Source: Sphingobium sp. YR768 (lineage in GTDB: Bacteria > Pseudomonadota > Alphaproteobacteria > Sphingomonadales > Sphingomonadaceae). Taken from it: 46,260 nt of DNA. Made by a program: the position numbers and the translations under genes. Shown piece after piece: positions 6,239 through 14,836 of the stretch (its first letter is position 1; every line of letters begins with the position of its first letter). The stretch lies in the NCBI RefSeq assembly GCF_900111125.1, contig NZ_FOGE01000033.1, positions 1 to 46,260 on the forward strand. Direction: 5' to 3'. The notes below the pieces were generated by a model that was not told the DNA's origin, searched no databases, and saw only the letters and a program-made list of their open reading frames with translations.

Positions 6239-6984
6239 GTTACTTCCAATATCATCGAGCGCTCGGAGATGATGATCTCCGGTCCAAATTGGGCATGATT
6301 GATTAACAATCCTCGCACACGGACACGGCGACCTTGCAGGCTGTTGATGAAGTCGGCTCCGCCCACCTTGCGGACAGCCTGGCGGAAGAACACCAACTTG
6401 AAACCAGCCACCCACGACTTGCGCTCAAACATGACCGCGAAATCCGTTCCGCGCTGACTGATCCGAACGGTTTTCACCTCGCCTTCGAAGGTGACGACAT
6501 GGCCGAAATGCTCGCGGAAATTGGCGAGCGTCACGACATCCGGGGTGAAGTTCCGCCCTGGAGACGTCTTGTCATGCACCTGAACGATGGCGGTCGAAGC
6601 GCAGGCGACGCAGCGCCCGCCATTTTCGCTTCGAACAACGTCATAGCTTTCGCGATGATAATAGACCTGACAGGTCGAACATCTGTACAGCCCAAGGGCG
6701 ATGTCAAGGGGCGCGCCCGTGAACGCATCCCGCAGGCCATCAAGATTTTCCTGGGACAGATTTTCGCTGCCGCCGGTACCGATAGCGTTGTCGATATTGT
6801 TGAACCGGATCGGAGACGGACTGGCTTGGCGGCTGGGACGATGGACGGTCGCGGGCCGCGGCGGGGGAGGAGGTGGCGGTACGCGATTGGGCCGGCTGGC
6901 CGGGGGCGGCGATGGAGGCTTTATTTTGTCGCGGAACCAGGAAACAATCCAAAAGAATCCGACGATCAGCGCAATATACAGCAT
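6235..6984 (-). CDS. Membrane-anchored zinc/OB-fold protein heading ubiquitin-like operon
   Basis: This 249-aa protein is the first gene of the six-gene operon. Residues 1-17 (MLYIALIVGFFWIVSWF) are a membrane anchor, 22-58 a proline-rich linker, and C102-x2-C105, H110 and C125-x2-C128 a zinc-knuckle or treble-clef-like module (RCSTCQVYYH...GGRCVAC). Residues about 148-249 read as an OB-fold (FGHVVTFEGEVKTVRIS ... RRVRVRGLL). The zinc module superficially resembles a degenerate RING-like domain, so an E3-like or scaffold role at the inner membrane is possible, but this is inference; the spacing does not match a canonical RING. The stop overlaps the J-gene start (ATGA). About 190 bp upstream is non-coding and should hold the promoter. 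Confidence 0.7.
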   Translation of the reverse strand: MLYIALIVGFFWIVSWFRDKIKPPSPPPASRPNRVPPPPPPPRPATVHRPSRQASPSPIRFNNIDNAIGTGGSENLSQENLDGLRDAFTGAPLDIALGLYRCSTCQVYYHRESYDVVRSENGGRCVACASTAIVQVHDKTSPGRNFTPDVVTLANFREHFGHVVTFEGEVKTVRISQRGTDFAVMFERKSWVAGFKLVFFRQAVRKVGGADFINSLQGRRVRVRGLLINHAQFGPEIIISERSMILEVT

Positions 6985-7175
6985 CCGATTCTAGATCGAA
7001 TAGCCTTCATGCGCTCGACGCGGCGGCATGAATTGCGAACTGTCGGATAAGATTCGTCGTGCAAACAGTGTAATTGCTCCCCCCAATCCAGCGGTTTAAC
7101 GACTATATCGCAGCGGCGGCAGCCGTCCATAGCCGCGATCATGGAATCGCGCGCATCCACTTCTTCCCACCAGCA

Positions 7176-8162
7176 TCAGCTTGGCGGGCCGGAACTTCCC
7201 CGTTCGATCAGCGTGAATTCAAAGCCCGCGCCCTCCGCCGGCCCCTTCGCCAGCGCGTCGATCACGCGGCGGCCCATATCCTCCAGCGGCTGGCGCACGG
7301 TGGTCAAAGGCGGCCAGGAAGTGTGGCTGGCGGTCGTATCGTCGAAACCCGCGACCGACAGGTCTTCCGGCACGCGCAGGCCGATATTATGGGCCAGCGT
7401 CAGCACGCCGAGCGCCATTTCGTCATTGGTCGCGAAGATGGCGCTGGGCGGCTGGGGCAAGGCCAGCAGCGCTTCCCCGGCCTCTATGCCCGACGCGAAG
7501 TCGAAGCGGCCCTGAAGGAACAGATCTTCCTCGACCGGGAGGCCGGCGGCAGCCAGTCCATCGCGGAAACCTTCCACACGATGTTGCGCGGCGTGGTGGG
7601 TGGACGGCGGCGTGATGACGCCGATGCGGCGATGGCCCAGCGCGATCAGATGGTCCGCGACCATGCGCCCGCCGGCCCGCTCGGGCGTTTCGATGGTGAA
7701 GCCGCCCTCTTTGCCCGATCCCGCGATGCGCGCATAGGGCAGCCCCATTTCCACCAGTCGCGCCAGCAGGCCAGGATCATCCGACAGCGGCGGCACCAGC
7801 AGCACACCATCAGGGCGCAGCGCCGCGACCAGTCGGTCGAGCACCTCGAACCTTTCCTCGCCGCCATGCGAGATCGGCTCCACCACCAGATGATAGCCCA
7901 GTTCCCGACAGCGCCAGGCCGCGCCGATCTGAATACGGCTGACATAGCCGGGCGCTGGATTATTATAGAGGAAGGCGATCATGAAGGAGCGCCCCCCTGC
8001 CAGCCGCCGTGCCGACTGATTGGGGCGATAGCCGAGTTGCTCGATCGCCGCCTGCACCCGATCGCGCAGTTCCGGGCTGACATTGGGCGCTTTATTGACG
8101 ACGCGCGACACCGTCTTGATCGAAACCTTGGCCAGGGCGGCGACGTCGTGAATACTCGTCAT
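7176..8162 (-). CDS. LacI-family transcriptional regulator
   Basis: This 328-aa regulator has an N-terminal LacI helix-turn-helix (IHDVAALAKVSIKTVSRVVN) and hinge (GYRPNQSARRLAGG), then a periplasmic-binding-protein-like sugar-sensing core ending in PLTTVRQPLEDMGRR, the usual dimer/effector region. LacI proteins usually control sugar uptake or use genes by releasing DNA on ligand binding. No transporter or sugar enzyme lies beside it, so the ligand and target are unknown. It is divergent from the DUF4169 gene with a 91-bp gap and lies upstream of, and on the same strand as, the ubiquitin-like operon, with a gap of 191 bp; I see no evidence it controls that operon. Confidence 0.9.
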   Translation of the reverse strand: MTSIHDVAALAKVSIKTVSRVVNKAPNVSPELRDRVQAAIEQLGYRPNQSARRLAGGRSFMIAFLYNNPAPGYVSRIQIGAAWRCRELGYHLVVEPISHGGEERFEVLDRLVAALRPDGVLLVPPLSDDPGLLARLVEMGLPYARIAGSGKEGGFTIETPERAGGRMVADHLIALGHRRIGVITPPSTHHAAQHRVEGFRDGLAAAGLPVEEDLFLQGRFDFASGIEAGEALLALPQPPSAIFATNDEMALGVLTLAHNIGLRVPEDLSVAGFDDTTASHTSWPPLTTVRQPLEDMGRRVIDALAKGPAEGAGFEFTLIERGSSGPPS

Positions 8163-8253
8163 GAAATATTGGCTCAGCCCGCTGGGAAAAGGTTGTCATG
8201 CGCAGTTTGCGGGGCTCTTGGCAAGATGTCGTCATCGCAACTATGATGTGCCG

Positions 8254-8451
8254 ATGGGCAATGTCATCAACCTGCGACAGGCGCGCAAGGCCAGGCAACG
8301 GACAGATAAAGCGCGGGAGGCGGAGGCCAATCGCGCCAAGTTCGGCCGGACCAAGGCGCAGAAGGCGGCCGATGCTGCCGAAGAGCAGAAGAAGACTTCA
8401 CGGCTGGACGGCGCCTATCGGGAAGATCGCTCAAACATGGATGATGAATAG
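8254..8451 (+). CDS. DUF4169 family small basic protein
   Basis: The start at 8254 (MGNVINLRQARKARQR) gives 65 aa, the usual size of the DUF4169 family found across alphaproteobacteria. The sequence is highly charged and helical: NLRQARKARQR, ANRAKFGRTKAQK, then an acidic tail. There is no signal peptide or membrane segment. The family has no known function. The longer in-frame extension from 8161 would start within the LacI gene's first codons and lacks any family similarity, so the shorter start is preferred. Confidence 0.8.
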   Translation: MGNVINLRQARKARQRTDKAREAEANRAKFGRTKAQKAADAAEEQKKTSRLDGAYREDRSNMDDE

Positions 8452-8606
8452 AACAGCTATTTTATCCGATCTGTAAATATAGGGTTCATCCCGGAATATG
8501 AACGTATGTTCATACTATTCGGCATGGCCACGGATTGGCACATTTCATCGCGATTCCGATCCATGACATGAGATAGATTGCTCATATCGATTGTTGATCT
8601 TTCGCT

Positions 8607-9557
8607 ATGACAAAAAATATTCGCTTCATCCGCCCCGCCAGGGCCGCGATTGCCGCTGTTCTGGCTTTGAGTGCAACCCCGCTGCTTGCACAGACCGTGG
8701 TCGTTCCGCCCAGCGTGACGCCGACGGTGCCGGAAGCGCTTGCGGCGCCTGCTCCCGCAGTGGCAAGCACGTCCACCAGCGCAACGCCGGTCTTCACGGC
8801 GGGCGAGCCGATGGTGCAAGCCACGCCGCCGATCGATGAACGCATTGCGGCGGCGACGGCCGCCGCTGAGGCTGAGCAGGCGAAGCCACGTCCTGCCGCC
8901 CGTTCGCGCCCTGCCCCTTCGCCCGTACCGACACCGCGTGCTGAGCAGAATCGCGTGGCGGAGCGAGCCCCGGCACCGACGGACGCAGACCCCGCACCCA
9001 CCCCCGCCGAAGCGCCAGTTGCCGCCGTTGAGCCAGCACCGGTTGCCGCTCCCCGGCCGGTCGCAACTGCGCCTGTTGCCGAATCGGCCCGTACCGATAA
9101 TGCGCTGCTTTGGGCGATGGGCGGTGGCGCCTTGCTGCTGCTTGGTCTTGGAGGCACCACGCTGATGCGCCGTCGCCGGGATGACGAAGCGATGGTTGCC
9201 GATCCGCAGATCGAACCGGCTGTCGTCCCGGTCGCCATGCCTGTCACGGAACCAGCCTATCAGCCGGTGCGTCCGGCGATGGCACCAGCCATACCGCTGG
9301 CAGCTTCCGACGCCACGCTCGAAGCGATGGTCGCCGCGCCGCCGAGCGCCGACAATCCCTTCACCACGCGGACCAAGCGGATGCGCCGCGCCAAGTTCAT
9401 TTTGGCACAGCAGGCGGGCAGTCATGCCCCTGCCCCGGCGCCGCAGACTATGCATGCCGAACCGGTCGCGGCACCGGCGCCGGATCGCAGCCAGACCGTC
9501 TATCGTTTTGGCGGACAGGTGCCTCATCCCGGTTTCCTGAAGCCGCGCACGCGCTGA
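8607..9557 (+). CDS. Secreted Ala/Pro-rich single-pass membrane protein
   Basis: This 316-aa protein has a signal peptide (about 1-28, ending LSATPLLAQ), a long Ala/Pro/Thr-rich disordered periplasmic segment (about 30-160), one transmembrane helix (about 168-187, ALLWAMGGGALLLLGLGG) followed by basic MRRRRDD, then a cytoplasmic Ala/Pro-rich tail. A conserved-looking NPFTTRTKRMRRAKFILAQ element near residues 248-266 recalls similar sphingomonad proteins. The function is unknown; topology suggests linkage between envelope and cytoplasm. A strong terminator follows at 9581. Confidence 0.7.
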   Translation: MTKNIRFIRPARAAIAAVLALSATPLLAQTVVVPPSVTPTVPEALAAPAPAVASTSTSATPVFTAGEPMVQATPPIDERIAAATAAAEAEQAKPRPAARSRPAPSPVPTPRAEQNRVAERAPAPTDADPAPTPAEAPVAAVEPAPVAAPRPVATAPVAESARTDNALLWAMGGGALLLLGLGGTTLMRRRRDDEAMVADPQIEPAVVPVAMPVTEPAYQPVRPAMAPAIPLAASDATLEAMVAAPPSADNPFTTRTKRMRRAKFILAQQAGSHAPAPAPQTMHAEPVAAPAPDRSQTVYRFGGQVPHPGFLKPRTR

Positions 9558-9580
9558 CAGGCGGGCAATGACATAATCGG

Positions 9581-9610
9581 AGCCGGGCGTCCCCACGCCC
9601 GGCTCTTTCT
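9581..9610 (+). terminator. Rho-independent terminator after the 8607-9557 gene
   Basis: A perfect 10-bp stem, AGCCGGGCGT / ACGCCCGGCT (9581-9590 and 9595-9604), with a CCCC loop is followed by CTTTCTCT. It insulates the upstream membrane-protein gene from argG. Confidence 0.8.
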
Positions 9611-9697
9611 CTGTCCGGTTGCGCTTTGGCGGCTTGCCTGATACCGGGCGCGCGCAACAATATCGCGTCCTTCCTGCACGAAAAGAGTCGCCTGCCC

Positions 9698-10915
9698 ATG
9701 TCCGATAAGATCAATCGCATCGTCCTCGCCTTTTCCGGTGGTCTCGATACCAGCGTGATCCTGAAATGGTTGCAGCAGACCTATCAATGCGAAGTCGTCA
9801 CCTTCACCGCCGATCTGGGTCAGGGCGAGGAGTTGGAACCGGCCCGCGCCAAGGCCCGCCTGATGGGCGTCAAGGAAGAACATATCTTCATCGACGACCT
9901 GCGCGAGGAGTTCGTGAAGGATTATGTCTTCCCGATGATGCGCTCCAATGCGCTTTATGAAGGCCTCTACCTGCTCGGCACCTCGATCGCCCGTCCGCTG
10001 ATCGCCAAGCGCCAGATCGAGATCGCCAAGCAGCTTGGCGCCGATGCCGTCAGCCATGGCGCGACCGGCAAGGGCAATGATCAGGTCCGTTTCGAACTGG
10101 GCTATTATGGCCTGGCCCCCGATATCAAGGTGATCGCGCCCTGGCGCGAATGGGATCTGACCAGCCGCACCAAGCTGATCGAATTTGCTGAAAAGCATCA
10201 GATCCCGATTCCCCGCGACAAGCGTGGCGAAAGCCCCTTCTCGACCGACGCGAACATGCTGCACACCTCGTCGGAGGGTAAGGTTCTGGAAGATCCGTGG
10301 GAAGAAACCCCGGACTATGTCTATTCGCGCACGGTAAACCCGGAAGACGCGCCCGACGCGCCGGAATATATCACCATCGATTTCGAACGCGGCGATGGCG
10401 TGGCGATCAATGGCGTGGGCATGAGCCCCGCAACGCTGCTCGAAACGCTGAACGAATATGGCCGCAAGCATGGCATCGGTCGCCTCGATCTGGTCGAGAA
10501 CCGCTTCGTCGGCATGAAGTCGCGCGGCATGTATGAAACACCGGGCGGCACCATCTATCACCTCGCCCATCGCGGCATCGAGCAAGTCACGCTGGATCGC
10601 GGCGCCGCGCATCTGAAGGACGAACTCGCGCCCAAATATGCCGAGCTGGTCTATAACGGCTTCTGGTTCTCGCCCGAGCGCGAGATGCTCCAAGCCGCGA
10701 TCGATTACAGCCAGGAAAAGGTGACGGGCACCGTGCGGCTGAAGCTGTACAAGGGCGGCGTCTATGTCGTCGGCCGCAAGTCGCCTTATTCGCTCTACAG
10801 CGAAAAGGTCGTGACGTTCGAGGACGACGCCGGCGCCTATGACCAGCGGGACGCGGCGGGCTTCATCAAGCTGAACGCCCTGCGTTTGCGGTTGCTGGGT
10901 CGCCGCGACCGTTGA
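9698..10915 (+). CDS. argG: Argininosuccinate synthase
   Basis: This 405-aa enzyme joins citrulline and aspartate using ATP to give argininosuccinate, the penultimate step of arginine synthesis. The N-terminal P-loop-type motif LAFSGGLDTSVILKWLQ (about 10-27), DLGQGEE, and GATGKGNDQVRFE are diagnostic of the family, and the length is normal. I chose the ATG at 9698 (MSDKINRIVLAFSGG) over an upstream start at 9626, since family members begin close to the SGGLDTS motif. It is monocistronic: a terminator lies upstream and a repeat element downstream. Confidence 0.97.
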   Translation: MSDKINRIVLAFSGGLDTSVILKWLQQTYQCEVVTFTADLGQGEELEPARAKARLMGVKEEHIFIDDLREEFVKDYVFPMMRSNALYEGLYLLGTSIARPLIAKRQIEIAKQLGADAVSHGATGKGNDQVRFELGYYGLAPDIKVIAPWREWDLTSRTKLIEFAEKHQIPIPRDKRGESPFSTDANMLHTSSEGKVLEDPWEETPDYVYSRTVNPEDAPDAPEYITIDFERGDGVAINGVGMSPATLLETLNEYGRKHGIGRLDLVENRFVGMKSRGMYETPGGTIYHLAHRGIEQVTLDRGAAHLKDELAPKYAELVYNGFWFSPEREMLQAAIDYSQEKVTGTVRLKLYKGGVYVVGRKSPYSLYSEKVVTFEDDAGAYDQRDAAGFIKLNALRLRLLGRRDR

Positions 10916-10924
10916 TCTAAATTC

Positions 10925-11025
10925 CATCGTCACCCTGAACTTGTTTCAGGGTCCATCCCTCCACACGCGCCTTCATTCCGGGAGGCGTGATGGATGCTGA
11001 AACAAGTTCAGCATGACGAAGGAAT
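10925..11025. repeat. Inverted-repeat intergenic element (REP-like)
   Basis: Nested inverted repeats pair a left arm CACCCTGAACTTGTTTCAGGGT with a right arm TGCTGAAACAAGTTCAGCATGACG, enclosing a CATTCCGGGAGGCGTGATG core. This class of short palindromic intergenic repeat is common in sphingomonads, often placed just after genes. Here it follows argG. Confidence 0.7.
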
Positions 11026-11168
11026 ATGAGGCCTGCCGTCTCACCGCCCGTTACAATTCGCGACAAAGAAGCGGGCGGCGTGACATAGATGCGGGACAAA
11101 TCCCTTCCATAAGCATCTTCAAGGACGGCGGACCTGCCGTTCACGAAGACATAGGAAGGACATAGGAT

Positions 11169-11882
11169 ATGCTCCGCAAATTTTTCACCACCGTCGCGGT
11201 CGGATCGCTGTTTGTAGGCGGCCTCGCGGCAACCCACACCGTCTATGCCCAGCCCGGCGCGCAAGGCCCCGGCGGCCCGCGTGGCGGCATGATGACACAA
11301 GCCGACACCAACAAGGACGGCAAGATCAGCAAGGCGGAACTGACCGCCGCGCTGGAAGCCCGCTTCGCCAAAATGGACGTCGACAAGGACGGCAAGCTGA
11401 CCGACAAGGATCGGGACCTGCGCCATCAGCAGCGGATGGACGAACGCTTCGCCGCGCTCGACACCGACAAGAATGGCCAGATCAGCAAGGCGGAATTCAC
11501 CGCCGGCCATCAGGCCCGTGCCGACAAGCGGGATGGTAAAGCCGACGCCGCTGGCAAGCCTGACGGGCGCGGCTGGGGCAAGGGCGGCCATCGTGGCCCC
11601 GGTCGCGGCATGATGCGCGGTGGGCCGGGCGGTCCCGGCTTTGGCCCAGGCTTCGGTGACGCGAACAAGGATGGCACCGTGACCAAGGCCGAATTCATGG
11701 CCGGGCCGCTGGCGATGTTCGACAAGGCCGACACCAACAAGGACGGTTTCGTCACCGCCGACGAGATGAAGGCCGCCCGTCCGCAGATGCGCGACCATAA
11801 GCGCGGCCCGATGGGGCATCGCGGCCCCGGCCCGGATGCGCCCGGTCAGGACGGCTCGCCGCCGCCCCCGCCGGCGAACTGA
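11169..11882 (+). CDS. Secreted EF-hand calcium-binding protein
   Basis: This 237-aa protein has a signal peptide (1-27, ending VYAQ) and five EF-hand loops: D46-E57 (DTNKDGKISKAE), D70-D81, D98-E109, D164-E175 and D188-E199. Between loops 3 and 4 lies a Gly/Arg/His-rich linker (about 130-165) and the C-terminus is Gly/Pro-rich. It probably binds Ca2+ in the periplasm; no catalytic domain is visible. It is 142 bp upstream of a two-component system on the same strand, suggesting that the system may sense or regulate it, but no operator was identified. Confidence 0.85.
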   Translation: MLRKFFTTVAVGSLFVGGLAATHTVYAQPGAQGPGGPRGGMMTQADTNKDGKISKAELTAALEARFAKMDVDKDGKLTDKDRDLRHQQRMDERFAALDTDKNGQISKAEFTAGHQARADKRDGKADAAGKPDGRGWGKGGHRGPGRGMMRGGPGGPGFGPGFGDANKDGTVTKAEFMAGPLAMFDKADTNKDGFVTADEMKAARPQMRDHKRGPMGHRGPGPDAPGQDGSPPPPPAN

Positions 11883-12023
11883 TAACAGGCTGTGGGCGGT
11901 GTTGCGGCATGGGGCTTCTTCCCCTCTGTCCCTCTGCCATATGCCGACCATCATGGAAGGGCGAAGGTTGGCCCCCTCACCTTCGCCCTTCCAACCCTTT
12001 CCAACCCATGACAGACAGGCAAG

Positions 12024-12743
12024 ATGAGCGACCGTCCCCACCTGCTGCTCGTCGATGACGAGCGTTCGATCCGTGAACCGCTGGCGCAATATCTGTCGCG
12101 CAACGGCTTTCGCGTCACCGCCGTCGAAAATGCCGCCGAAGCGCGGTTGCGGCTGAATGCCAGTGCGATCGACCTGGTCATACTGGACATCATGATGCCC
12201 GGTGAGGATGGCCTGTCGCTGTGCCGCCATATCCGTGAGACGAGCGAAACCCCGGTGATCCTGCTGACCGCCAAGTCGGAGGAGACGGACCGTATCGTCG
12301 GGCTGGAAATGGGGGCGGACGACTATGTGCTCAAGCCTTTCTCTCCTCGTGAACTGGTCGCCCGCATCAAAGTGATCTTTCGTCGCGTCGCCACCGGCGG
12401 CCAGCGTGTGACCGCACCCGACGGCGCCAGCTATGCCTTTGCCGGATGGCTGCTGAAGGCGCAGGAGCGGACATTGGTGGATAGCGAGGGTGTGTCCCTG
12501 CCCCTGTCCACTGCCGAATATAATCTGATGCTGGCCTTTGCCACGCGGCCCAACCAGATATTGAGCCGCGACCAGTTGCTGGACATCACGCAGGGCCGCG
12601 AAGCCAATGCGTTCGACCGGGCGATCGACAACCAGATCAGCCGGCTGCGCAAGAAAATCGAGCCCGATCCCAAGAACCCGACGCTGATCAAGACCGTGTG
12701 GGGCGGCGGATACACATTGTCGGCGGAGGTCCGCAAACTGTGA
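12024..12743 (+). CDS. OmpR-family response regulator
   Basis: This 239-aa protein has a receiver domain (about 1-120: LLLVDDERSIREPL acidic pocket, phospho-acceptor Asp in VILDIMMPG, Thr in LLTAKS, Lys in VLKPFSP) and a winged-helix DNA-binding domain (about 140-235, with the SRDQLLDITQG and NQISRLRKKIE segments). It is the regulator of the following histidine kinase, whose GTG start overlaps its stop (GTGA). The likely targets include the EF-hand gene just upstream. Confidence 0.93.
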   Translation: MSDRPHLLLVDDERSIREPLAQYLSRNGFRVTAVENAAEARLRLNASAIDLVILDIMMPGEDGLSLCRHIRETSETPVILLTAKSEETDRIVGLEMGADDYVLKPFSPRELVARIKVIFRRVATGGQRVTAPDGASYAFAGWLLKAQERTLVDSEGVSLPLSTAEYNLMLAFATRPNQILSRDQLLDITQGREANAFDRAIDNQISRLRKKIEPDPKNPTLIKTVWGGGYTLSAEVRKL

Positions 12744-14083
12744 AGCGATTGCGTCTGTGGCCGCAAAGCCTGGTCGGCCAGATCATCCTGCTGGTCGCGT
12801 TCGCGTTGTTCGTGGCGCAGGCGATCAATTTCGGCATGCTGCTGCGCGAGCGCAACCGGCTGACCCTGACCGCACAGACCGCGCCGGCCGTCTATCGCGT
12901 GGTCGATGCACTCGACACCCGGCCCGATCGGCAGGATCGGGAACGGCCCCGCGCCCGCTTCGTGCAGGGTGATCCGCATCTGACGGGGCGGTCGCGCCCG
13001 GATGTGGAGCATCGCGCCACCACCATGTTCGAGGATATCGGCCTGACCATCCGCACCGTTCGCGTGGTGGAGGAAGAGGCGGTAATGCCGGTCCGGCGCT
13101 GGGAGAAGATTCGCGGGCGTGCAACCGGAGAAGCGCCGCGCAGCCATCGGATCAAAATGCTGACGCTGGCGGCGGAATATGAGCCGGGCAAATGGGTCAT
13201 CGCCGACGCCCGTGCCAATGACCGGCCGCAACGCTATGGCGGCTGGCTGGTGGGGCAGACGCTGGTCCTTTATGTCATCGTGCTGCTGCCGCTGCTGTGG
13301 ATGGGGCGGCGGCTGGCCCGGCCGCTCAAGCAGCTTACCGGTTCGGCACAGCAATTTGCCAGGACCGGCGCGGCGGACGCAGTGGACGAGCGCGGGCCGG
13401 GCGACGTGCGCGACCTGACGCTGGCCTTCAACGCGATGCGCGCCCGCATCATCGCCATGCTGGACGAGAAGGACCGGATGCTGGGCGCGATCGGCCATGA
13501 CCTGCGCACCCCGCTCGCATCGCTGCGGGTGCGGACCGAATCGGTGGAGGATGATAGCGAACGCGCCCGCATGTCCGAGACGATCGACGAGATGAACCGG
13601 ATGCTGGAGGATATATTGTCGCTGGCCCGCGCCGGGCGCAGCACGGAAAATCCGCAGAAGGTGGACCTGGCCTCGCTGACCGATGCGGTGGTGGAGGATT
13701 TCATCGAACTGGGATCGCCAGTGGAGATGGCGGACAGCGACCGGGCCGTCGCCTTCGTGCGGCCGCAGCAGATCCGCCGGGCGGTGCGCAACCTCATTGA
13801 AAATGCCATCGTCTATGGCGAGCGCGCTCATGTGTCGGTGAGCCAGTCGGACGGGATGATCCGCATCGCCGTGGCCGACGATGGGCCGGGCATCGCCGAG
13901 GACCGGATGACCGAGATGCTGGAGCCATTCACGCGGCTGGAAGGATCGCGCAATCGCGAGACGGGCGGCGCGGGGCTGGGGCTGGCGCTGGTGCGGGCGA
14001 TCATGGCCGAGCATCAGGGCGAATTGCGGCTGGCCAACCGGCCCGAGGGCGGACTGGAAGCGAGTCTGGTGCTGCCGGCCTGA
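12740..14083 (+). CDS. Membrane sensor histidine kinase
   Basis: A GTG start at 12740 overlaps the regulator's stop, giving 447 aa. It has two transmembrane segments (about 10-30 and 172-190), a periplasmic sensor of about 140 residues rich in Arg, a HAMP-type linker, a DHp helix with IGHDLRTPLASLR (phospho-His), an N-box NLIENAIVYGE, DDGPGI and GGAGLGLALV ATP-binding motifs. It autophosphorylates and would pass phosphate to the preceding OmpR-type regulator. The overlapping codons indicate translational coupling. The signal is unknown. Confidence 0.92.
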   Translation: MKRLRLWPQSLVGQIILLVAFALFVAQAINFGMLLRERNRLTLTAQTAPAVYRVVDALDTRPDRQDRERPRARFVQGDPHLTGRSRPDVEHRATTMFEDIGLTIRTVRVVEEEAVMPVRRWEKIRGRATGEAPRSHRIKMLTLAAEYEPGKWVIADARANDRPQRYGGWLVGQTLVLYVIVLLPLLWMGRRLARPLKQLTGSAQQFARTGAADAVDERGPGDVRDLTLAFNAMRARIIAMLDEKDRMLGAIGHDLRTPLASLRVRTESVEDDSERARMSETIDEMNRMLEDILSLARAGRSTENPQKVDLASLTDAVVEDFIELGSPVEMADSDRAVAFVRPQQIRRAVRNLIENAIVYGERAHVSVSQSDGMIRIAVADDGPGIAEDRMTEMLEPFTRLEGSRNRETGGAGLGLALVRAIMAEHQGELRLANRPEGGLEASLVLPA

Positions 14084-14449
14084 GACGGCGGCGATAGGAA
14101 ACGACCGAAGTTCACACTGTCGTCGGCTGTTTTGGGGCGTATCGCACCGGGAAAGCGCCCGCGACGCGCCTGAAACGCCCCTGCGGCGCGCCACTGGTGG
14201 GTAATGCGGTGCGCCTGAAACGCCACGGTGACGCGACAGCAACGCTTCGCCCGCGCGGCGGGTACGCGCTGCTCGCGCGCGCCTTATGCGTCGGGTCGGC
14301 GCATCATATAGGGGCTCAAGCGGTAGTGGATTGGCGGACGGTTCCATCCGACAGGATAGACCAGAGAAAATCCTACATTGGAAGGATGTTGGAAAGCGCG
14401 AGGCGCCTGCCCGACGTTCAAGCGAAGTGGCTCGGGTGAAGGCGCCCTT
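14084..14449. other. Non-coding stretch after the kinase
   Basis: No gene is supported in this 366-bp stretch. It contains GC-rich imperfect repeats (GCGCCTGAAACGCC occurs twice, near 14175 and 14210) but no clear terminator or RNA gene. Confidence 0.4.
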
Positions 14450-14680
14450 CTATCCTGGCAGCGTCAAGTCCAAACCCAGCGTCCTGGCAAGCGTGAAGGT
14501 GGCGAACAGCAGGACCGGGAGCAATATCATCAGGATCGCGGCTATCTTGCCTACAGCGCCGAGCACCCCTGCCTTCTGTGCCTTTCTATCCTTGTCATAA
14601 TGCCATTTGACGGCGAAAAACATGCCTAGCCCAAGCACGACAAGCTTGAATATGATGAGGAAAACGGGAACCCAGTCCAT
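14450..14680 (-). CDS. Small two-helix membrane protein
   Basis: This 76-aa protein has two hydrophobic helices, about 3-23 (VPVFLIIFKLVVLGLGMFF) and 43-66 (GKIAAILMILLPVLLFATFTLA), separated by a basic loop containing WHYDKDRKAQK. The composition and length are plausible for a real small inner-membrane protein; no family is recognised and there is no linked operon partner. It lies at the edge of the repeat-rich, gene-free stretch that follows. Confidence 0.5.
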   Translation of the reverse strand: MDWVPVFLIIFKLVVLGLGMFFAVKWHYDKDRKAQKAGVLGAVGKIAAILMILLPVLLFATFTLARTLGLDLTLPG

Positions 14681-14836
14681 TTATTTCAAGATACCTCAAA
14701 TAATATAGACGATAGACATATTCTAATTGCCATCATCCATATCGTCATATTTCAATATGGCGATGATCGACATTGGACATAATGCCCGATCTGAATTGGG
14801 GATTATCGCTATGGTATGGACAGCGTGCATGGCGGG

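Noticed and set aside
6966..7160. 64-aa minus-strand frame overlapping the start of the OB-fold gene
   Set aside because: It has no visible family or good initiation context and overlaps the first gene; I cannot exclude a leader peptide but saw no support.
8457..9596. Long minus-strand frame of 379 aa opposite the 8607-9557 gene
   Set aside because: It is Arg/Gly-rich with no recognisable domain, and the opposite frame has a signal peptide, membrane helix and sensible composition.
9524..10933. 469-aa frame antisense to argG
   Set aside because: argG is a full-length unambiguous gene on the other strand; this frame is a GC-rich shadow.
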